21,957 nucleotides of DNA from positions 1 to 21,957 of the forward strand of contig CAZLVB010000012.1 of assembly GCA_964562855.1 (NCBI GenBank), given 5' to 3'. The position numbers and the translations under genes are program-made. Within the stretch, counting starts at the first letter, position 1. Each line of letters starts with the position of its first letter. Of the stretch, positions 1 through 5,414 are shown piece by piece. Source of the DNA: 2-12-FULL-41-17 sp964562855 (GTDB lineage Bacteria; Patescibacteriota; Microgenomatia; Curtissbacterales; GWA2-41-24). The notes beneath the pieces are model-generated. The model saw nothing but the letters and a program-made list of their open reading frames with translations, was not told the origin of the DNA and did not search any database.

Positions 1-160
1 GGTACAACCACCATATTAAATCTGGTAAACTATGCATAGACAAGAATTTGTCGGAGAAATCCCGCAGTCTGTTTAAGGTACTAGCGGGATCACTTTTGAT
101 TCGATAGCTTCGAAACAGCTTACGAAAGATTCTTTTGAGGGTTCGAGTCCCTGTGTCCCA
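1..160 (+). ncRNA. ssrA: tmRNA (ssrA), 3' portion, truncated by window start
   Basis: Probable 3' half of transfer-messenger RNA, which rescues stalled ribosomes. At 139-154 a 4-bp stem AGGG/CCCT closes a T-loop TTCGAGT. It is preceded by GATTCTTTT and followed by GTGTCCCA at 153-160, which would pair with a GGGACAC-type 5' end lying outside the window. Upstream, CCCGC (61-65) pairs with GCGGG (84-88), as in a tmRNA pseudoknot stem. The stretch GGTAAACTATGCATAG (25-40) resembles the region after the tag stop codons. CCA is not encoded. The tag reading frame and the 5' half are not visible, so the call rests on the 3' end and helix pattern only. A complete tRNA ending at 160 was considered and does not fold. 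Confidence 0.55.
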
Positions 161-166
161 AACGAT

Positions 167-195
167 TTGCAAATGTCGGCCGCATGAGTTATATT
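167..195 (+). promoter_or_regulatory. Promoter of the 203-775 gene, leaderless type
   Basis: TTGCAA (167-172), 17-bp spacer, TATATT (190-195). Only 7 nt separate the -10 from the ATG at 203, so the transcript is predicted to start at or next to the start codon. No Shine-Dalgarno sequence is present. Confidence 0.55.
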
Positions 196-202
196 CCCCA
201 CC

Positions 203-775
203 ATGGCTGAGCGAAAAGGAGCTAGTGTAAAAACTGAACTGCCATCGCGGAATGCTGCTGATGTGTTTTCTTCGGTTTTAACCACAATTAAAACGCTTAC
301 CGAAAATCCCGAAGGTGCAACGCGTGCACAATTACAAATTGATCAAGAGGATGTCATAAGTGCTTCTGGATATTTATCGCCGTATTTACCTCATACCGCA
401 AGGCGGTGGTTAAAATATCCTGCGGGTTGGGACGCAATGGCGGTTAATCTTAGGAGTGCTGATGCCGGATTTTCCCTACAAGTCAGAAACGTAGGAGCTG
501 ACGGCGGTATCGTCTATAAGCGAAGCGGGTTTAGAGTTAAAGCTACATTATTATCAGACAGTGGAGCTGAGATACAATTTAGCTATATAGAAGAGCTAGA
601 GTTAGATAAGTATCAACGTCAGGATTTTAGAAATCCATACTGGCGTCATTATAGAAAGTTTATTCAAGGCTTGAACAAAGCTGGGCGGGGTTTTATAAGG
701 TCTGTCAACCAAGAACCAACACTCGCAAAAATGATGTTTGCTCAAGCACTTACGGAGCGAACCGAAAAAGGTTAA
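203..775 (+). CDS. Hypothetical soluble protein, 190 aa
   Basis: I do not recognise this protein. It has no signal peptide or membrane segment. The first 35 residues are polar. A mixed alpha/beta middle part (about residues 75-135) alternates hydrophobic and charged residues, as beta-strands would (VNLRSADAGFSLQVRNVG; FRVKATLLSDSGAEIQFSY). An aromatic/basic segment, NPYWRHYRKFIQGLNKAGRG, follows. No catalytic motif or Cys/His cluster is visible. The ATG at 203 is chosen because a good promoter places the transcript start beside it and no ribosome-binding site is seen. It is flanked by tmRNA and by a membrane protein with its own promoter, so the context does not suggest a role. Confidence 0.6.
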   Translation: MAERKGASVKTELPSRNAADVFSSVLTTIKTLTENPEGATRAQLQIDQEDVISASGYLSPYLPHTARRWLKYPAGWDAMAVNLRSADAGFSLQVRNVGADGGIVYKRSGFRVKATLLSDSGAEIQFSYIEELELDKYQRQDFRNPYWRHYRKFIQGLNKAGRGFIRSVNQEPTLAKMMFAQALTERTEKG

Positions 776-801
776 CCCCAAACCCCACCTACACTTTTCA
801 C

Positions 802-842
802 TTGACGTTTTCATAAGTTTGGCATTACACTGAAAATATAAT
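802..842 (+). promoter_or_regulatory. Putative promoter region of the TM-helix protein gene
   Basis: TTGACG (802-807), 18-bp spacer, TACACT (826-831). A consensus TATAAT lies at 837-842 but has no well-spaced -35. Either would give a 5' leader of about 40-50 nt carrying the strong Shine-Dalgarno at 871-876. Confidence 0.4.
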
Positions 843-886
843 CTCGCACTGCCCGAATAATTACAAAGAGAGGAGGTGAGGAGAGG

Positions 887-1558
887 TTGAGTGTAGAAGA
901 TTTATCAACTGCTGTATCCTCGGCTGTCTTAGGAGCACTGGCCGCTTTTGTTAACTTTGTTCCGTCTTTGGTCGGAGGCTTGATTGTCCTGGTTGTTGGA
1001 TTAATTGTTGCGGCAATTGTTTATCGGGTTATTATAGCCCTTCTTAAAACCGTACAAGCAGAAAAGTACTTAGCAAAATATGGCGTGACTAAAGTGGAAG
1101 GAAAAGATGTGGAGTGGACAGAAGTTTTGGCGGAACTTGCTAGGTGGGCGATAATTGTCGTCTTTTTGATACCAACGTTTGACGCTTGGCGCCTGAATTC
1201 AGTTAACACAGTATTGAACCGGGTTATACTTTACATACCCAATGTCATCGTTGCCGTCGTTTTAGCAATAGTCGGACTGGTATTTGCGAAACTGGCCTAC
1301 CGGGTGGCATATAGCGCCAGCCATTCACTGGGAAGAGACCTAGCTCATACTGTTGGTATGGTCGCACAATGGTCATTTACAGTGTTTATTGCTTTTCTGG
1401 TTCTGCATCAGCTGGGTGTTGCCCAGGAGCTTTTGAGAATTTTATTTGGCGGACTGGTAGCGATGGTGGCAATAGCCGGTGGAATTGCCTTCGGCTTGGG
1501 AGGCCAAAGTACAGCCAGATCGTTACTTGAGACAGTTTGGAAGAGATTTACTAAATAA
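887..1558 (+). CDS. MscS-like TM-helix-repeat membrane protein
   Basis: Integral membrane protein of 223 aa with about five hydrophobic segments (residues 28-52, 85-100, 117-138, 157-178, 183-207). The last segment ends GGIAFGLGGQ, which resembles the pore helix end of small mechanosensitive channels and of the conserved TM-helix-repeat family. The cytoplasmic beta-domain of true MscS is absent; the protein ends 16 residues after the pore-like helix. A role in osmotic pressure relief or ion permeation is therefore an inference from family resemblance. The start is a TTG at 887, chosen because AGGAGG (871-876) lies 10 nt upstream and no in-frame ATG fits. This strong Shine-Dalgarno is unusual among the genes here. 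Confidence 0.75.
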   Translation: MSVEDLSTAVSSAVLGALAAFVNFVPSLVGGLIVLVVGLIVAAIVYRVIIALLKTVQAEKYLAKYGVTKVEGKDVEWTEVLAELARWAIIVVFLIPTFDAWRLNSVNTVLNRVILYIPNVIVAVVLAIVGLVFAKLAYRVAYSASHSLGRDLAHTVGMVAQWSFTVFIAFLVLHQLGVAQELLRILFGGLVAMVAIAGGIAFGLGGQSTARSLLETVWKRFTK

Positions 1559-1565
1559 TAGCCGA

Positions 1566-1594
1566 TTGTCCCAAGCTGCTGTTTTTGGTAAAAT
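1566..1594 (+). promoter_or_regulatory. Promoter of tRNA-Glu
   Basis: TTGTCC (1566-1571), 17-bp spacer, TAAAAT (1589-1594) with an extended -10 TGG just upstream. Predicted transcript start is about 1601, seven bases before the mature tRNA 5' end. Confidence 0.6.
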
Positions 1595-1607
1595 TTCAGG
1601 GCTTTTT

Positions 1608-1679
1608 GGCCCCGTCGTCTAGTGGTTAGGACAACAGGCTTTCAATCTGTTAACAGGGGTTCGATTCCCCTCGGGGCTG
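1608..1679 (+). tRNA. tRNA-Glu (anticodon TTC)
   Basis: Complete cloverleaf of 72 nt. Acceptor GGCCCCG (1608-1614) pairs with CGGGGCT (1672-1678), with a G-T closing pair and discriminator G1679. The D-arm contains TAGTGGTTAGGAC. The anticodon stem ACAGG/TCTGT holds loop CTTTCAA with anticodon TTC. The T-arm AGGGG/CCCCT holds loop TTCGATT. CCA is not encoded and must be added after transcription. Glu-tRNA is also a precursor of Gln-tRNA if this organism uses the GatCAB route encoded further along. Confidence 0.96.
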
Positions 1680-1781
1680 CTTGTTTCCTCTTGAATCCAA
1701 TACAAAGTGTAAACTTTGCCTTTTCTTCTATGAAAAATGTTGTGAATTATGTATTGAACAGTTACGTCAGCACCCCATAGT

Positions 1782-1811
1782 TTGATTTTTGATGTCGTAT
1801 CCTGATATAAT
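1782..1811 (+). promoter_or_regulatory. Promoter of the DEAD-box helicase gene
   Basis: TTGATT (1782-1787), 18-bp spacer, TATAAT (1806-1811) with an extended -10 TGA at 1803-1805. This is the best promoter in the 327-bp gap between tRNA-Glu and the helicase, and it would give a leader of about 190 nt. Confidence 0.6.
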
Positions 1812-1817
1812 AGATTT

Positions 1818-2006
1818 TGTAATTAGCAGATTGAAGATGCAACTTCTGCTTAATTTGAATATTTTTTTGATTAGACAAGATAAAGATAGTCTACATAAGC
1901 AAATTTACACCGTATCTTTCTCCCTACTCACAAACATAACTTCTTAATTAAGCAGGGCTTGCGTGCGCAAATGTAGATTCGTCTCTTTGATCCTGCAGAC
2001 AAAATT
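1818..2006 (+). promoter_or_regulatory. Long structured 5' leader of the helicase mRNA
   Basis: About 190 nt without a gene. It contains a hairpin at 1821-1855 (AATTAGCAGA pairing with TCTGCTTAATT, one bulge) and a T7 run at 1862-1868. CTTAATTAAG is palindromic at 1943-1952. A distant pair GCAGG (1952-1956)/CCTGC (1992-1996) encloses TTGCGTGCGCAA. No Shine-Dalgarno precedes the ATG at 2007. Long leaders on RNA-helicase mRNAs are often regulatory, for example in cold response. That role here is inference. Confidence 0.35.
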
Positions 2007-3194
2007 ATGACAAGAAGATTTAGGCCAAGAGGAAACTTCAGAAAAAGGTATTTCCCAACTGAAAAGAAAAAATCAAATCAGGACCTGATGTGGGCAATTA
2101 CCGCAGGCAGGTCTTTAAATGACCATACACAGCTACCTGTGCAAACATCATATGTGCCAGAACATAAATTTGAAGATTTCGACCTTTCAATCCAGATCAA
2201 AAGAAATATTCTAAGAAAGAATTACATTTCTCCTACTCCAATCCAGGATAAGTCAATTGGAGTAATTCTTTCTGGCAACGATATCATTGGCATTGCAAAT
2301 ACGGGTACGGGCAAAACTGCGGCGTTTTTGATTCCACTGGTAGAAAAAGTATTAAAAAATAGAGACGAGAAGGTACTTATTGTTACGCCTACTCGCGAAC
2401 TGGCAGTGCAAATCTATGGTGAACTTGGTGATTTTGCACAGGCGCTTGGTATCCATGCTGCTTTATGTATTGGAGGAGCGGGTGTCGGAAGACAAATAGT
2501 TGAGCTTAGAAAAAATCCTAATTTTGTGATAGGAACGCCGGGAAGAATAAAGGATTTAGCCGGCCAGGGCTATTTGGACCTTTCACGATTTGCCAGCGTC
2601 GTTCTTGATGAAGTGGATCGAATGGTTGATATAGGGTTTATTGTTGACATCAAGTATCTTATTTCACTTTTACCCATAAAGCGACAGTCACTTTTCTTTT
2701 CTGCGACCGTTTCATCTAAAGTTCGTGAAATCATAGAAACGTTTGTTAAAAATCCGATTACTATTTCGGTCAAGGACAAAGAGACTGTTGAAAATATAAG
2801 ACAGGAAATTGTTAAAGTTACAGAAAAAGAACAAAAAGTAGAAATACTTCACAATTTCTTAATTAAGGAAGATTTCCGAAAAGTGCTTATATTTGGGAGA
2901 ACGAAACGAGGAGTTCAAAAGCTTGCTGACGTTTTAACAAAGAGAGGCTTTAAAGCGGGAGCAATTCATGGAAACAAAAGGCAGAGCCATAGACAAAAAA
3001 CCCTAGATCAGTTTCGTAGGAATCAGATTAGCATACTCCTGGCAACAGACGTTGCCTCTCGAGGCCTCGATATCGATGATGTGAGTCACGTTATCAACTT
3101 CGACATGCCCGCTTCATATGACGATTACATTCATAGAATAGGCAGAACCGGAAGAGCAAATAAGATAGGAAGCGCATTAACATTTGTCGGATAA
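2007..3194 (+). CDS. DEAD-box ATP-dependent RNA helicase (DEVD variant)
   Basis: Superfamily 2 RNA helicase of 395 aa that uses ATP to unwind short RNA duplexes, probably in ribosome assembly or mRNA turnover. All motifs are present in order: Q-motif around residues 57-80 (PTPIQ), Walker A ANTGTGKT (97-104), PTREL (128-132), GG (156-157), TPGR (177-180), DEVD (201-204), SAT (232-234), ATDVASRGLDI (346-356), HRIGRTGR (376-383). Motif II is DEVD instead of DEAD; the ATP-hydrolysis residues D and E are kept. It ends right after the second RecA-like domain and lacks the long basic C-terminal tail of RhlE or CsdA. The basic N-terminus (MTRRFRPRGNFRKRYF) may take over RNA binding. It is transcribed alone from the promoter at 1782-1811. 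The assignment to a named subfamily is not certain. Confidence 0.93.
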   Translation: MTRRFRPRGNFRKRYFPTEKKKSNQDLMWAITAGRSLNDHTQLPVQTSYVPEHKFEDFDLSIQIKRNILRKNYISPTPIQDKSIGVILSGNDIIGIANTGTGKTAAFLIPLVEKVLKNRDEKVLIVTPTRELAVQIYGELGDFAQALGIHAALCIGGAGVGRQIVELRKNPNFVIGTPGRIKDLAGQGYLDLSRFASVVLDEVDRMVDIGFIVDIKYLISLLPIKRQSLFFSATVSSKVREIIETFVKNPITISVKDKETVENIRQEIVKVTEKEQKVEILHNFLIKEDFRKVLIFGRTKRGVQKLADVLTKRGFKAGAIHGNKRQSHRQKTLDQFRRNQISILLATDVASRGLDIDDVSHVINFDMPASYDDYIHRIGRTGRANKIGSALTFVG

Positions 3195-3221
3195 GTAAAA
3201 AAGTCAAAAAAAATCAGTACG

Positions 3222-3484
3222 ATGCAAAAGAATGTTTACCTTGATATTGACGGCGTAATTTTAACAAGAGGTGTTGTTCCGGCATCGCATTTGGATAAAT
3301 TTCTTAAATACATTTTGGAAAATTATTCTGTATTTTGGCTTACAGCAAAGTATCATGGTGAAACAAAAAAAATACTCTAAGAATGCATAATGTCTATGAT
3401 TCCTGGATTGAATTAGATCTTATAAACTTCCGAGGGCTAAAAGCCCTTGGCCCTGCCTGCCGGCAGGCAGGTATTGTTCTTTAA
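3222..3484 (+). pseudogene. Decayed HAD-type phosphatase fragment
   Basis: From the ATG at 3222 a 52-residue frame begins VYLDIDGVILTRG, the nucleophile motif DxDG of HAD-superfamily hydrolases, and continues to VFWLTAKYHGE, which resembles the second HAD strand. It stops at 3378-3380, directly after an A8 run. In the -1 frame the reading continues from the A-run (KNTLRMHNVYDSWIELDLINF) and runs into a GC-rich palindrome before stopping at 3482-3484. The acidic motif near the C-terminus of complete relatives (about 120 aa) is missing. Most likely a frameshifted and truncated remnant. The A_AAA_AAA heptamer is in the correct phase for -1 slippage, so a shifted product cannot be excluded. Confidence 0.6.
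3434..3471. repeat. GC-rich palindromes: short hairpin plus 20-bp perfect palindrome
   Basis: GGGCTAAAAGCCC (3434-3446) is a 5-bp hairpin. CCTGCCTGCCGGCAGGCAGG (3452-3471) is a perfect 20-bp palindrome. Both are much richer in G+C than the surroundings. No U-run follows, so they are not intrinsic terminators. They resemble the small palindromic repeats scattered in CPR genomes. Confidence 0.75.
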
Positions 3485-3498
3485 GTTTTAGGCCCGCA

Positions 3499-3519
3499 GT
3501 CCCGAGCTTATCGGGGGAC
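3499..3519. repeat. Imperfect palindrome
   Basis: CCCGA (3501-3505) pairs with TCGGG (3511-3515) around GCTTA; the stem extends to GT/AC past a two-G bulge. It is part of the gene-free stretch 3485-3732, which contains only such inverted repeats. Confidence 0.5.
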
Positions 3520-3579
3520 GAGGACCGCATGGCACTGTATACATGAGCGAGCAGACAACCCCATGTACTCGGAAGTATG

Positions 3580-3637
3580 TATTCGCTCTCTCCATTCATC
3601 CGTGGACTGACAGTCCATGGTGTTCTGCGAGCGAATA
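3580..3637. repeat. Nested inverted repeats (cruciform-forming element)
   Basis: Outer arms TATTCGCTCTC (3580-3590) and GCGAGCGAATA (3627-3637) match at 10 of 11 positions. Inside lies a second hairpin, CCGTGGACT/AGTCCATGG, with loop GAC (3600-3620). No T-run follows on either strand, so a terminator is unlikely. I see no gene in the rest of 3638-3732. Confidence 0.65.
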
Positions 3638-3732
3638 TAAAAAATCCTAATCAATTACTTTATCTTGTAAATAGAAGGCTAATCCTAAAGAAGTAAGTTT
3701 TTTACGCGTACATGGTCCGCCTCGGGTCAAAG

Positions 3733-3960
3733 CTAGGGATATTGATGCTCTCCGGTTTCGGCGTCAATTAGGGTAATCGCCTTTGTCGGGCAACTCTCGG
3801 CGGCCAGTGTGATAGCGTCGTTGTCGTCTTCGGAAACTGCAGAAAGACAAACTTTATTTTCAAAATCGAGTTCAAAGGTTTTAGGTGCCAAAGCAAGACA
3901 GCTGGCGGCACCTATACATAAATCCCTGTTTAGTTTAATGACGTATTTTTTACTGGACAT
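3733..3960 (-). CDS. Small ferredoxin, probable [3Fe-4S]
   Basis: Single-cluster ferredoxin of 75 aa, an electron carrier. Cluster ligands are C15 and C21 in CIGAASC and C57 in ESCPTKAI. The position of the second cysteine of a normal CxxCxxC motif is Ala18, as in [3Fe-4S] ferredoxins of the actinobacterial type. An extra C38 lies between. The acidic middle (SEDDND) and the C-terminal tail are usual for the family. The ATG at 3960 lies 11 bases inside the end of the dsbA-like gene, so translation is coupled to the thiol-oxidation operon. Its redox partner is unknown. A link to the Dsb pair, for instance supplying or draining electrons, is only suggested by position. Confidence 0.85.
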   Translation of the reverse strand: MSSKKYVIKLNRDLCIGAASCLALAPKTFELDFENKVCLSAVSEDDNDAITLAAESCPTKAITLIDAETGEHQYP

Positions 3961-4588
3961 TGGCGATAATTTCCAAAAGCTTATCAGCAGGAATTACTCC
4001 GGAGTATTTTTGGCCATTAATAAAAAAGGTTGGCGTCGAGGAAACGCCTACTTTGTTGGCGTCGGCATAATCCAGGTTAACTACACCAATAGCAATATCC
4101 ATCTCCTCCTTGAATCTTCCGATATCCAAGCCAAGATCTTTTGCGTAGCCTTCAAAAACTTGTTCGGCGCTAGTGGCATTTGACCAGTCTGACTGCTTTT
4201 GGTAAAGAAGGTCGTGCATTTCCCAGAACTTACCCTGCTGGCCGGCAGCTTCGGCTGCCTGTGAGGCGACTTTGCCGTTTTTATGAGAACTCAAAGGATA
4301 ATGCCTGTAAACAAAATAGACTTTGTCCAGATTCTCCCCTACCACGCTTTTGACGATTGGATGGGCAGTTTTACATGCAGGACACTGAAAGTCGGCGAAT
4401 TCTACTATTTTGACTGTAGCGTTAGGATTGCCAAGAGTATGATCTGTATTTGCAAGCAAAATGTTCTGATCGGCTACTCCCTTTACCTGATCTCGACCAG
4501 TCTGTTTATTCAGAAGAAACATGCCGGCTATGATCAATCCTAAAGTAGCTATGACTATGGCGGCAATAAACTTAAATTCTGTCTTCAC
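3950..4588 (-). CDS. DsbA/BdbD-like membrane-anchored thiol oxidoreductase
   Basis: Extracytoplasmic disulfide-bond-forming protein of 212 aa. Residues 7-26 form one N-terminal membrane anchor; the rest is a thioredoxin fold with the helical insertion of the DsbA family. The active site is C69-P-A-C72 in FADFQCPACK, and the cis-proline loop is SSTPTFFING near the C-terminus. It oxidises cysteines of exported proteins and is re-oxidised by a DsbB-type partner, which is encoded immediately upstream. The start is GTG at 4588, overlapping the dsbB-like stop in a GTGA. No alternative ATG gives the hydrophobic anchor. The ferredoxin gene follows with an 11-nt overlap. Confidence 0.93.
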   Translation of the reverse strand: MKTEFKFIAAIVIATLGLIIAGMFLLNKQTGRDQVKGVADQNILLANTDHTLGNPNATVKIVEFADFQCPACKTAHPIVKSVVGENLDKVYFVYRHYPLSSHKNGKVASQAAEAAGQQGKFWEMHDLLYQKQSDWSNATSAEQVFEGYAKDLGLDIGRFKEEMDIAIGVVNLDYADANKVGVSSTPTFFINGQKYSGVIPADKLLEIIANVQ

Positions 4589-5016
4589 TTTTTAGGGTTT
4601 TTCAGTATCACTAACATCATAAGCGTAATTATCAAAAAAGCTGCGAGCGATAAAAACGGGATCGTAACAAAACCCAAAAACAGTGCCTGTACTTCTCTGC
4701 ACGGCCCGTAAGCGGTGCATGAAATAGGTGTTACTTTAGAAAGCGCTGTCATTTGCAAAAGGTAGTGATAAAGAGCAATTAGCGCCCCAATTATTGTCAG
4801 CGGTAAAACATAATATGCAACGTTCTTGTCTTTGCGAATAATTGCGACTCCCAGGATTATAGCAAGCGGATACATTAAAATCCTTTGATACCAGCAAAGC
4901 TGACATGGGTTGTAATGTAAAATTTCGGAAAAATAAAGGCTTCCCAGGGTTGCAACCCACGCTTGGACAAAGGCAATGTAAAGTGAATATCTTTTAAGCA
5001 ATTTCAAAATTGGCAT
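4585..5016 (-). CDS. DsbB/BdbC-like disulfide oxidoreductase
   Basis: Four-helix membrane protein of 143 aa (helices about 10-30, 43-61, 67-87, 113-138) that re-oxidises the DsbA-like partner by passing electrons to quinone or another acceptor. The first redox pair is C38/C41 in NPCQLCWYQRI, the family signature. The second pair, C100 and C106, is in ISCTAYGPC on the second external loop. It is the first gene of a three-gene minus-strand operon (dsbB-like, dsbA-like, ferredoxin) joined by 4- and 11-nt overlaps. Transcription is predicted from the promoter at 5057-5029, which is interleaved with that of the divergent ArsR-type regulator. Confidence 0.93.
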   Translation of the reverse strand: MPILKLLKRYSLYIAFVQAWVATLGSLYFSEILHYNPCQLCWYQRILMYPLAIILGVAIIRKDKNVAYYVLPLTIIGALIALYHYLLQMTALSKVTPISCTAYGPCREVQALFLGFVTIPFLSLAAFLIITLMMLVILKNPKK

Positions 5017-5023
5017 TGATTTC

Positions 5024-5052
5024 TTGTAATTTTAATGTAATTTGAATATAAT
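5024..5052 (+). promoter_or_regulatory. Promoter of the arsR-type gene
   Basis: TTGTAA (5024-5029), 17-bp spacer, TATAAT (5047-5052). The predicted start is about 5059, within the 24-bp palindrome. Confidence 0.55.
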
Positions 5053-5057
5053 TTCAA
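5029..5057 (-). promoter_or_regulatory. Promoter of the dsb/ferredoxin operon
   Basis: Reading the minus strand: TTGAAA (5057-5052), 17-bp spacer, TAAAAT (5034-5029), then 12 nt to the ATG of the dsbB-like gene. Each end of this promoter touches an element of the opposing promoter, so both cannot be occupied at once. Confidence 0.55.
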
Positions 5058-5075
5058 TAATTCGAAATTTTGAAA
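5052..5075. promoter_or_regulatory. 24-bp palindromic operator candidate for the ArsR-type regulator
   Basis: Half-sites TTTCAATAATTC (5052-5063) and GAAATTTTGAAA (5064-5075) are complementary at 10 of 12 positions, centred on TTCGAA. A second inverted repeat, TTGAA (5042-5046) N6 TTCAA (5053-5057), surrounds the -10 of the plus promoter. The palindrome covers the -35 of the dsb promoter and the expected transcript start of the regulator gene, so binding would repress both. The protein-site pairing is inferred from position. Confidence 0.5.
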
Positions 5076-5078
5076 TCT

Positions 5079-5372
5079 ATGTTACCGAAAGTTGCTTTTG
5101 TCAAAAACGCCGAGGTTTATAAAATTTTGGCAAATCCAATCAGGTTGGAAATACTCAACCTGCTAAAATCCAAGGACATGTCTTTGGATCAACTTACAAA
5201 AACTATAAGGATAAGAAAACCAAACGTATCCCAGCACCTGGCAGTTCTAAGACATTTCAAGCTGGTTGATGTTACAAGAAGCGGTCAAGGAGCATATTAC
5301 AAAATCGTAGATAGCAGAATTGTGGCTCCTTGTGAAATTCTTCACAGGATGCGAACCAGACATCAAATTTAG
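5079..5372 (+). CDS. ArsR-family winged-helix regulator
   Basis: Dimeric DNA-binding repressor of 97 aa. The winged-helix core runs from residue 10 to about 76: VYKILANPIRLEILNLLK, then a recognition helix in IRKPNVSQHLAVLRHFKLV, and a wing in GQGAYYKI. The metal-binding ELCVCDL-type motif is absent. The only cysteine is C85 in APCEIL in the C-terminal helix, so a thiol-redox signal across the dimer is possible but unproven. The ATG at 5079 is preferred over an in-frame TTG at 5070, which lies inside the operator. It is divergent from the dsb operon and followed by glutaredoxin, so it probably controls thiol-disulfide balance. Confidence 0.88.
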   Translation: MLPKVAFVKNAEVYKILANPIRLEILNLLKSKDMSLDQLTKTIRIRKPNVSQHLAVLRHFKLVDVTRSGQGAYYKIVDSRIVAPCEILHRMRTRHQI

Positions 5373-5376
5373 AAGG

Positions 5377-5405
5377 TTGAATTCAGCTTTTGTATCTCAT
5401 AAAAT
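5377..5405 (+). promoter_or_regulatory. Promoter of the glutaredoxin gene
   Basis: TTGAAT (5377-5382), 17-bp spacer, TAAAAT (5400-5405). Nine nt separate the -10 from the ATG at 5415 and no Shine-Dalgarno is present. A (near-)leaderless transcript is predicted. Confidence 0.55.
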
Positions 5406-5414
5406 TGTTGGTTA

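Noticed and set aside
84..160. A complete 77-nt tRNA ending in GTGTCCCA
   Set aside because: The only acceptor pairing is GGGAT/GTCCC with a mismatch beyond, and no D-arm or anticodon arm can be formed; a tmRNA 3' end fits better.
602..814. Minus-strand reading frame of 70 aa
   Set aside because: It lies antisense over the end of the 203-775 gene, has no promoter or start signal of its own and an unconvincing composition.
3452..3471. Intrinsic terminator for the helicase transcript
   Set aside because: A perfect palindrome, but no U-run follows it on either strand.
3434..3637. CRISPR array
   Set aside because: The repeats are single palindromes of different sequence; there are no regularly spaced identical repeats.
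3809..4543. Plus-strand reading frames opposite the ferredoxin and dsbA-like genes
   Set aside because: They are antisense to genes with clear cysteine and thioredoxin motifs and have no recognisable features.
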